In this document: one piece after another, positions 55,990-64,000 of the stretch
How positions within the stretch are numbered: position 1 is the stretch's first letter
Layout: every line of letters starts with the position of its first letter
Source: Nectonema munidae
Taxonomy: Eukaryota > Nematomorpha > Nectonematoida > Nectonematidae
Reading direction: 5' to 3'
Assembly: GCA_030549495.1 (NCBI GenBank)
Contig: JAUIRK010001002.1
Location: 1-64,000, forward strand
DNA length: 64,000 nucleotides
Notes under the pieces: model-generated
Database searches by the model: none
What the model was told of the DNA's origin: nothing
Seen by the model: the letters and a program-made list of their open reading frames with translations, nothing else
Position numbers and translations under genes: made by a program

Positions 55990-57900
55990 GGAATTAGGAG
56001 TTGGGTGATGGAGGGATAAGATTTTGGTGTGCTTTAAGAATTGGTTCTATTGTGTTTATCAGGATTGAGAGTTCTTGAAGAATTGAAGGGTAATATAGAA
56101 AGTTATAGATGGAGTTGGGGATACCATTGAAATATAAGTGGCCGAATTTGAGTAGTTTGGTTCGTATGTTTTGAAAGATGGGGCATAGAAGGATGATGTG
56201 TATTGGTGTTTCTATTTCTGTGCAGCCAAAGCGGCAAAGTGGATTGTTGTGTAGTTTGAATTTGTAAAAATAAGCATAGGTTCGGCAGTGAAAAGAGAGC
56301 CATCTAATTGTGTTGCGTGCGAGAAAAATGCTTTTATTGTTAATCGCAAAATTGATTAGAGGAGGAGAAATGTTGAGGGATGACCAATTGTTAAGGATGG
56401 ATGTGTGTGTTTAAGATTTGGTGCAGGATAGAGGGATAGAAGGTACAATGGTTAAGGTTGTGTTCGATGTTAATGTTTTGGATAATTGATCCACTATGTT
56501 GTTTTCGGTGCATGTAGAATGTCCGGGAGACCAGGTGATGTTGATGTTGAAATTTTGAGCGAGTTGAGTGAGTTTGGTGGCTATGCTATGACATGACAAT
56601 GGAATTTTATGATTGAGATTGAAATCGTTAATGATATTTTGAGCGTCTGTGTAAAAATGGATGTGACTAAAGTTGTGGCGATATGTTTCGATGTTGTCTA
56701 ATAGATGGCTGCAAGCGGCTAAAATTGCTAACGCTTTTGTTTCGTAGGATGAAGTGTTGGTGTCGGTGTGAAGGACTTCGGAGAAAAAGGGGGTTAATGA
56801 GTTTGTGATAAAGAAGACGTATGCACCAGTAGCATGATGAGGGGATTTTGAGCCGTCAGTAAAAATGAAAAGATTATATGGTGAGTGGGGATTAGTGCGT
56901 TGCATTTTGATTAGTTTGGTAGCAATACTTTTATGTTTGCATATGGTTAATGTGTAGAGTAATTCATTTGAAGGGTGAAGTGGAAGATGGAATGGATTTC
57001 AGATGATATGGAATAGTGAGTTAGGTTTGGTATGTACTTGGCACATATGGTTTCGTAAAATGAGAGTATAAGAGATGTAGTTGAGTAGGGTGTGGTGAAA
57101 ACTTGAATGGGGCTCATGAATTTGAAAGTTTTCGAGTATAGTGTTACTAGGGTTAAGTATAGTTTGTATAGATTTGGTAGAGTGTGTGTAAGGAGTTCAA
57201 GTTTTGAGGTATTTGTGGTGTGATATGCGTTAGTGATTGTGAGGAGACAGGTACGGTAAATTTTATTGAGAATAATTTTAGTATTATGCAGCTTTAGAGA
57301 GAAACCCCAGAAGAGGATACCGTATTGTATTATGGGTAAAATAATTTATGTATAAATATATTTTGAAACATTATGGTTAGGTCCCCATTTGTAGGAGATG
57401 GCTTTCTTGAAGGAGAAAATGATGGGTGTGAGTTTTGTGTATAGGTTTTTGATGTGTGCTGAAAATTTAAGGTTTAGGAAAATGACTCCGAGATATTTTA
57501 TTTAGGTTACTGGTGTGATTGGTGTGGATGATGACATGACTAGGGGTTGTGGTTGGATTCTTTTCCTAGTGAAATGTATGATGTTCGGTTTATTCTTCTT
57601 GCAAATAAATGGAAAGCTCGATGAAGTTGATCTTCTTTGAGTCCAGATTGCCTGAACATATTCTTCTACGTCTTTCGAAACAAAAATCATTAAGTGTTAC
57701 AGATACTGCTTATTTTTATTAATAAAACACTATTATTATTATTATTATTATTTTGGTTAAACTGAATTTTGTATTTAGAGGCTAAGGAATTGATATTCGT
57801 TAAAATGGTGGTAGCGTTGTTCAAATTGGTTTCCTGGTTGTCGTTGGAAAATGTAAAGAGAATATCGGAATAGTAACAGAAATAAAAGTTTTATGACACT
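55990..57900 (-). mobile_element. LINE family Y copy 2 (RT end, RNase H, zinc knuckle)
   Basis: Minus-strand order from 57900: a damaged catalytic box (YYSDILF), HFTRKRIQPQPL (about 57540-57585), KYLGV, SYKWG (about 57385-57400), YGILFWGFSL (about 57305-57335), then an intact 164-codon RNase H (56411-56905) with IFTDGSKS, YETKALAILAACSHLL, FYTDAQNIINDF and WSPGHSTCTENNIVDQLSK, so the D, E and D residues are all present. A carboxyl Cys/His cluster follows (CRFGC...HIILLC, about 56190-56235). There are shifts and stops in the RT part. An (ATT)n insertion lies at about 57730-57754. Confidence 0.85.
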
Positions 57901-58090
57901 TTTTTTATTGATTAAATTGGCACTGAAATAACAAAAATTCAAATCATAAATAAATAAAATTTTATATTAGCTATGTTTTCTTTAATAAGGGGAATTTTTA
58001 TATAAAATGCTAAGTAACAGATTTTATAATCATGCAACTGTAATAAAATACGTTTTTGTTGAAAATTTTTAAGTGACATTATTTTATTTT
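57901..58090. other. Short AT-rich spacer
   Basis: Nothing recognised. Confidence 0.3.
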
Positions 58091-58218
58091 GGGGGCGTGA
58101 CTAAGGGTGGTTAGATACTGTGTTTCGATAACTCAAGGTCTTGGGTTCAATCCCAGCCTACTTTTATCATAGTTCAATACAAGCGGCGCAATTGTGCCTT
58201 CTCACCCAACGGTACGTT
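58091..58218 (+). mobile_element. tRNA-derived SINE, family 2, copy 2
   Basis: GGGGGCGTGACTAAGGGTGG (box A region), GATAACTCAAGGTCTTGGGT and TCAATCCC (box B), then CAAGCGGCGCAATTGTGCCT. It matches the copy at 38779-38919 in the opposite orientation. Confidence 0.82.
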
Positions 58219-58639
58219 TAACTTATGCTTTTGTTTTCCTAATTTTACTACTAAAGTCAGATTATTCTAAGCTTGTATATAGGTTGACCAAGTAATTGAA
58301 TAAAAGAGGTTATTTTATACATTAAGGTTGGTCGATTAAAACCTCATTAGGTTTTTTTTGAAATCTTCAACCCATCGCATATCTCTGTAAACCAACATAG
58401 GTGGCTTATGTTGATTGATTGACGCAGCTTGTAAGACTCAGAGGACTTGAAAGTTGGCAGGATGCTTTTAGAATATATTATAGTTAGGAAAGTCAACGAA
58501 TTGTTAAGAAAAATAGAAGTATAAAAGAAAAAAAAGGAAAAATAAATAAATAAAGATAAAATAATAAACATAGTAATAAAAAGATGGTTCTTGTATGTGT
58601 GGCGCATCAAATCTCTTTTTCTTCCAATCTAAAATTTTA

Positions 58640-59520
58640 AATGGCTGCCACCGTCGCTTCTTTAAATTTTATATACATAACATAGACCTAGACCAATCTA
58701 ATACCAACACACCTCCTAATAACCATAACTGCAATATTTTAATAAAATTCTAGTTTTCCGTTATCTCCATTTTCCTTGTTTTTATCTTTTTTTTCTAACT
58801 TCCCATAACTATGGAAAACAAACCCATATAAACTATTCATACAAATACCTCTCCCCACACCTAAACGACCCTGTCCTGAAATCAAATCTCAACTCACGCC
58901 TCACTATCCGCTGAAGGCAGCATTAAATTCTACAAACTAAAAACTGTCACCCTTTTAAACATTGCCTCAAACCTAGAAAGTAAACTTATGAGCCTTCCCA
59001 ATACCACCAGTTATGCTTCAACTGCTGCTACACAACCAATGGTCATTACAAACCATCTACGCCTCGTACACCTAACTTACTCGCTAAACCACGAAAAAAG
59101 CTAGACCACAAACTCTCGATCCAAATAATTCCTTAGCAATCAACTAAATTCCGTACCGAAATTATAGACTTTAAAAAATCCATAATCAAAAAAATGGAAC
59201 CCAAATCAAACCCTTTCACTATAAAAAAAACACCAGAAGCTCTAACTAAGTAACTATCTATTTTTAATTCTCCTCAACCACTAAAAAAGAAACTGTTGTT
59301 TCTAAATTGAACAAAAATAGTATCACTACCAATGATAATCAACCTTCATACCCAACTTCCAAGAATCCTTAAAAAAATACCTCTAGACTCTAAATCCAAA
59401 CTACTCTACCCGCATATTAAATCCTTAGGTACACTTGAATCTTTAAAAAAATATAGGAAAGGAGGGTATCTCTTCTTACACCATATCCTTTCGACCTAGT
59501 AACTCGATAATTGCCAAATT
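58640..59520 (+). mobile_element. Probable LINE ORF1 remnant (family Y-like composition)
   Basis: C-rich, A-rich coding-like sequence, unlike its AT-rich surroundings but like family Y. Broken frames give SAEGSIKFYKLKTVTLLNIA, SNLESKLMSLPNTTSYASTA (about 58910-59035) and FRTEIIDFKKSIIKKMEP (about 59150-59200), reminiscent of an ORF1 start with a coiled segment. The assignment rests on composition and position, so it is tentative. Confidence 0.4.
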
Positions 59521-59670
59521 CCTAATTAATTTTCTATTCAATTGCATTTTATTGTGATGATTTTATTCTTGTATTACATGCATATCCATCTATATATATT
59601 CGATTTTACTTATGTTTTTAACAACTCTTCAATTATATATAAATATATTAAACTGTTATAGTCATTTATC

Positions 59671-59822
59671 TGAGGTCTGGCAAGACCTCAGGGGAGACAA
59701 CTTGCCAGCCTTATTATATCAGAGGTCTGGCAATTCCTCCGGGGAGACAACTTGCCAGACTTATCTGAGGTCTGGCAAGACCTCTGGGGAGACAACTTAC
59801 CAAACTTGACAGCCTTATTATA
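59671..59822. repeat. ~45-bp minisatellite with hairpin units
   Basis: Three units of GAGGTCTGGCAAGACCTC-type hairpin plus GGGGAGACAACTTGCCAG, starting at about 59671, 59719 and 59764. Copy 1 of repeat R has one unit. CTGGCAAG and CTTGCCAG give a second possible pairing within each unit. Confidence 0.85.
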
Positions 59823-60010
59823 TATTTAAATGTGTAAATCATAAAATGCTAAAAAAATATACTTACAATAAAAATTTTCAAAAAATATTTTACATACATA
59901 TTGAAAGCCACATTTCAAAAATTCTACCTAAAAGTTCAAAACACTTAACTTTGAAATTGCAGTTTTATTTCATAAAAACTATATGATTGGTTGAAATGTT
60001 TATGTAATAT

Positions 60011-60043
<33 letters not shown>

Positions 60044-60835
60044 CTACTACTACTACTACCAATACTACTTTTTGAAAATTTTTACTTGTTTGATTTGCAG
60101 AAAGAATTAAACTGTTTTTCAATATTTCTTTTTCATTAGAAAGCTTATCGTTTGCTACATACTCTAGAATAATTTATTTTTGCAAAAGTTTTAAAAAATT
60201 TTAATAAATGGACTTTACTTCGAAAAATTTGGTCTAAATTTTTGAAAAAATTACGGACCACCTTTTGAGTGAAGCATAATGTGAAGATTTAAAAAAAATT
60301 GAATGAAAATGGTATCATTGGAAAGGTATACTCTTTGTGGTTAACATAGGCTAGATTATACAAATAAATATATTTTCATTTTTTCAAAATCTGCTTTTAT
60401 GTGAGGTCAGTCAACTTTTATCTAGTTTCAAAAAATACCAATAATAATTAACGTCATGAATTTATATACTATTTTTTCAATATTTTATATTCACAAAGGT
60501 TAAATATGGTTTTTTACATTTTAAAATGTCATAGTTAAAGAAAATTGTCGAAAATTAATATATATTTTTTACTTTTTATGGGTCAGTAGTATAGGTCAGT
60601 ATAATGTTTTTCTAATAAATTTAAAATTATTTTTGAAAAATGTCGATCGAATGTACAAGATTTGAAGCTATACTCTTTGTGGGTAAAATAGGCTAGGTTT
60701 TACAAATAAATATATTTTAATTTTTCCAATATCCGCTTTTATGTGAGGGCAGTCAACTTTTATCTAGTTTCAAAAAATACCAATAATAATTAACGTGATG
60801 AGTTTATATATTATTTTTTCAATATTTTTAGATTT
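59671..60835 (+). repeat. Dispersed repeat R, copy 2
   Basis: Aligns with 13503-14750 including the two-unit right half (TATACTCTTTGTGG at 60327 and 60669). It stops at about 60830 where the A-tail of a family Y LINE begins. A (AAT/ACT)n microsatellite lies at 60008-60066. Confidence 0.85.
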
Positions 60836-60844
60836 TTTTTTAAT

Positions 60845-63300
60845 GTGAGTTTATGTGGTATAAAAAGTCTCTGGGTTCGGAGATTGCAAGTTTGACTCTA
60901 TGAAGATAATGAGAGAGTTTAGGGCATTGAGGAGGTTCGGGTATAAAAGTAGTTCGAAGAAATTAGATGGTGGGCGATTGAGAGTTTTGACGGATAGTGA
61001 AATAAATGAAGTTCTTGCGTGGTTGTAGTGGCAGCAGGAAAGTAGAAGATGCTGAGGTGTTTCTTGTTGATTGCAGTTGAATCTACATAGATTGCTTGGT
61101 GATTTTTTAATACGGTAGAGATAGGAGTTGCAGGGGCAGTATCCGGTTAGCCATCTGATTAGCGGTCGTGGTGGGAAGAATTTCATTTTTGACCAAATGT
61201 CAAGAATTTGGTTTGGATTATTTATATGTTGGAAGAAAATGGAGGGTGAGGATTGGATGAGTTCTTGATTGAGTGTTAGATCTAAGTTTAGGGGTATAGG
61301 TTTCTAGGGGAAATGAGGTAATCGGGATGTAAGGTGTATTTGGGGGTATTTTTTTAGTTAGCTTATCTACATAAGTGTTTTCTAGAATGTTTGAGTGAGA
61401 TGGGCACCAGTAGAGATGTATTTCAAAGTAATTTGATAAGTAGGTGAGTTTAGAAACAAGGGTGTATGTTAAGAATAGGATGTTGTGTTTGAGGCTTAGG
61501 TCTTTGATGATGTTTTGTGAGTTTGTAAAGAAGTGTAGTGTGTTGTAATGTCTAAGGGAAAACTTATTTTGGCTTATGTAATCGCAAGCATGTAGAAGGG
61601 CATAGCATTCACCACTAAATATTGGAAGAGAGAGATCAATGACAGACGTTTTTGAGTAAACAGGGAAGGGAGAAGGGCATTTGAAGAGTGCCCTTAGCAT
61701 AGAAAGATTTGTTTACAGTTTTTGAGCTATCCAGGAATATTCTTAATGAAGTTGAGGTAAAGTTGGAGCGGGTCGTAATTAGAAGTTTAGCGATGGATTT
61801 GATGAAACAGTTGTGAAGAGAGAAAGGTAATGGTGAGGAAGGGTGAAATAAAGGTAGTGGATTGATTTTGGGTTGGATGAAAATGTTGTTTGAAGAAGAC
61901 GAAAATTGTTGGAGTAAGGATTTGTAGTAAGTTTGAGAGGGTGTAATTTGAGTGTTATGGAAATAGAAGGACTTAAGATAAGAATTTGGTTCGATGCGTG
62001 TCATGATATATTTTTTGGTAGCAGTTTGTTTGAGTTGAAGGATTAGAGGAAGGCAGTTGGTGAAGAATTCTAGGATTCTAGTAGGGGAGGTTTTGTAGGC
62101 CCTGGTCATTGTAATGGGGCAAAGGCGGTGGATTTTATTTAAATAAGTGAGTGATGAGGGGTAGTTTAATGATAGGCCCCATGAAAGAATGCCATACTCA
62201 AGCGTAGGTAGGATGATTGATTTGTATATAAAAGATGAGTGTTGAATACTTAGACCCCATTTATAAGATATAATTTTAGTAAGAGAGAAAAGAGTTGAAG
62301 ATAGTTTGTGGTATAGGTTTTTGAAGTGGGATGACCATTTGAGGTTTGATTGAAAGGTGAGCCCTAAATATTTCATGGAGGAAGATGGTTGGATGAGGAT
62401 ATCGCTGGATGTCAATAGTGGGAGGTGAGGGGAATGTGTTCGTGTGAAGTGTATAAGAGTTGATTTTGTTGCGTTAAATTTTACTTTTAATAAATCGGAT
62501 GCAAAAGTTAGCGTGTTATAGAGAGAGTTGATTTTCATTATGTTTTCTTTTTGAGAATTTGAGGTAAAGATGAAGGTTAGATCATCTGAATAGCATTGAA
62601 AGAAGGCTGAATTGTTAGCTAATATATCTAATAGGGGGTTTATAAGTATAATCCAGAGGATATCGGAGAGGCACCCACCTTGTGGCGTGGATAGTGAGAG
62701 GGAAGGAATGGCAACTAGAGAATTGTGTCTGAATATAAGGCACCGATTTGAAAAGTAATTTTGAAAGAATTTTATGAGATAATTGGGGTATTTTTGTCGG
62801 ATCATATTGAGAATGATAGCAGGATGCCATGCTGAATTGAAGGCGTTGTTGATGTCTAGAAAGATGGCGGATGATGTTAATTTGGAAGATAGTTTTGTTT
62901 CGAGGTAGGAGGAGAGTCTACATAGAGCGGATTCTGGACTTTTGTGTGGGAGGTATGCAAATTGGAAGGGACTAATTTTGTTAGATGTGGTGATGTGAAA
63001 GAGAAACCTTTTGCGTAGAATTTTTTCTAAGATTTTTCCTAAAGTAGGAAGGATGGTGATTGGTCGCCAGTTGGTTATGAGGCCTAAGTCTTTGTTGGGT
63101 TTGGGAAGTAAAATAAGCCTACCTATTTTCCAGATAGATGGGAAAAAGGAGAATTTTAGGCAACCGTTTTATAATTGTAAGAGATATTGTGAATATAAAG
63201 GGAAAGATTTTATGATATGTTTTGTGGTTATAAGATCAAGGCTTGGGGATGATTTAGGATTTAGGTTATTTATAGCTGAGGCTATAAATATAATATAATA
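60845..63300 (-). mobile_element. LINE family Y copy 3 (best preserved)
   Basis: Minus-strand order: IWKIGRLILLPKPN (about 63095-63135), LPTLGKILEKILRKR (about 63010-63055), FAYLPHKSPE, FLDINNAFNSAWHP (about 62825-62870), then an intact 389-codon stretch (61636-62805) with STPQGGCLSDILW, the catalytic box CYSDDLTFIF (about 62570-62600), FNATKSTLIHFTR, KYLGLTFQSNLKWS and SYKWGL. RNase H follows with one shift (ECYALLHACDYI, HFFTNSQNIIKDL, WCPSHSN), where the residue aligned to the third Asp of copy 2 (FYTD) is Asn. The end is a Cys/His cluster, LCRFNCNQQETPQHLLLSC (about 61025-61085). A T-run at 60832-60842 is the poly(A) tail. The 5' part with endonuclease is missing. Confidence 0.9.
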
Positions 63301-63304
63301 TTTA

Positions 63305-63860
63305 AAATCGTTCAAATTGCAAAGTATAGGTAATAACTTTTGTAACATCGTATGAGGTAGCAAAATATGAACAGAAAGTTTGATATTTTTTGATTTTTTA
63401 AAGAATATTTTTCGATTCTTTGATTACAGAATTTTATTTTGATTATTTGATAAAATATATTATTTAATATTCCCCGAATGAGGTATATCAAATCTTACAT
63501 CTAGCAAAATATGAACTGATAGGTTGGAGATGAATTATCGCGGTATACAGGTTGGAGATAAACCATCGTAGTATACAGGTATAATGTATATAGGTAATAA
63601 CTTATGTAGCATCGTCTCCCCGAATGAGGTATATCAAATCTTACATCTAGCAGAATGTGAACAGAAAGTTGAACATTGTCTCCCTAGTTATTTGTACATG
63701 GAATAGAAACCATCGTAGTATACAGGTTGAAGATGAATCATCGTAGTATACAGGTTGGAGATGAATCATTGTAGTATATAGTTTGGAGATGAATCATCGT
63801 AGAATACAGGTTGGAGTAGAATCATCGTAATATACGGGTTGGAGATATATATTTATTTGT
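63305..63860. repeat. 28-bp minisatellite with a ~146-bp duplicated block
   Basis: Units of GTATACAGGTTGGAGATGAA plus TCATCGTA repeat from about 63540 to 63850 with interruptions. A longer block (CCCCGAATGAGGTATATCAA, then ATCTTACATCTAGCA) occurs at about 63472 and 63618. The AGGTAATAACTT-TGTA-CATCGT word is found at 63328 and 63583. Confidence 0.8.
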
Positions 63861-64000
63861 TTATATTTATTTGAATATATAACATAAATTTGTGAAATGT
63901 GATTGTATTAGGAACACCTTCAAGTAAAAAACAAAGCTTGCGAAGAAATTTTGAATCCTTTACGATTTTGCAGATCAAGTTTGGGAAGAAAGAAATTCAC

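Overview
The window looks like intergenic DNA from an AT-rich invertebrate animal genome. There are no bacterial-type operons. The recognisable genes are eukaryotic, and nearly everything else is transposable-element debris of animal type: non-LTR LINEs, tRNA-derived SINEs, and hAT, piggyBac, pogo/Tigger, Merlin and Mutator-like DNA transposons. An arthropod, perhaps a crustacean, would fit, but nothing here fixes the species. Only two host genes can be named with confidence. Both are on the minus strand and both read as single open frames: a small Tim8-type mitochondrial import chaperone (12617-12913) and a full-length PRMT5-type arginine methyltransferase (21266-23155).

Layout. 1.6-3.0 kb: CR1-like LINE 3' half. 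3.1-11.0 kb: a LINE of family 'Y' (reverse transcriptase, RNase H, YSDD catalytic box) split by a 5.6-kb hAT-type element (copy A, 4896-10453, 15-bp TIRs, 8-bp TSD). Copy A carries a GGTC-ended foldback element (M1), a tRNA-like SINE, a second M insertion (M2) and a LINE with intact ORF1 and endonuclease but no reverse transcriptase. 11.5-12.35 kb: a ~145-bp tandem array ending in a piggyBac-type terminus. 12.6 kb: Tim8. 13.5-14.75 kb: repeat R. 14.8-17.2 kb: minus-strand CR1/Jockey-like LINE split by a 326-bp hAT MITE. 17.4-19.7 kb: dead ZBED-type hAT. 21-23 kb: PRMT5. 23.4-25.9 kb: two RTE-like LINE pieces.

25.9-32.4 kb: a piggyBac relic split by a Tigger element, itself holding a second piggyBac-type end with a tandem array and LINE debris. 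33.4-34.3 kb: Merlin relic. 34.6-38.6 kb: copy C of the hAT-type family, holding a nearly intact ZBED-hAT (34917-37359) and a SINE with a 12-bp TSD. 40.2-41.5 kb: copy D. 42.4-44.8 kb: minus-strand piggyBac relic carrying a 131-bp piggyBac MITE. 44.9-48.0 kb: copy B (TIRs and TSD intact). 48.9-49.7 kb: Ty3/Gypsy gag fossil. 50.7-55.4 kb: hairpins, a Mutator-like transposase relic and a 48-bp inverted repeat around it. 56-57.9 and 60.8-63.3 kb: two more family Y LINEs. 59.7-60.8 kb: second R repeat. 63.3-64.0 kb: 28-bp minisatellite.

The main result is a readable insertion history. Four copies (A-D) of one non-autonomous hAT-type family act as each other's empty-site controls: D lacks M1, C lacks M2, and A and B have both. 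No single new cellular system was found. The nearest to novelty are the M and piggyBac-ended families that carry arrays, the YSDD LINE family, and the nested chronology.
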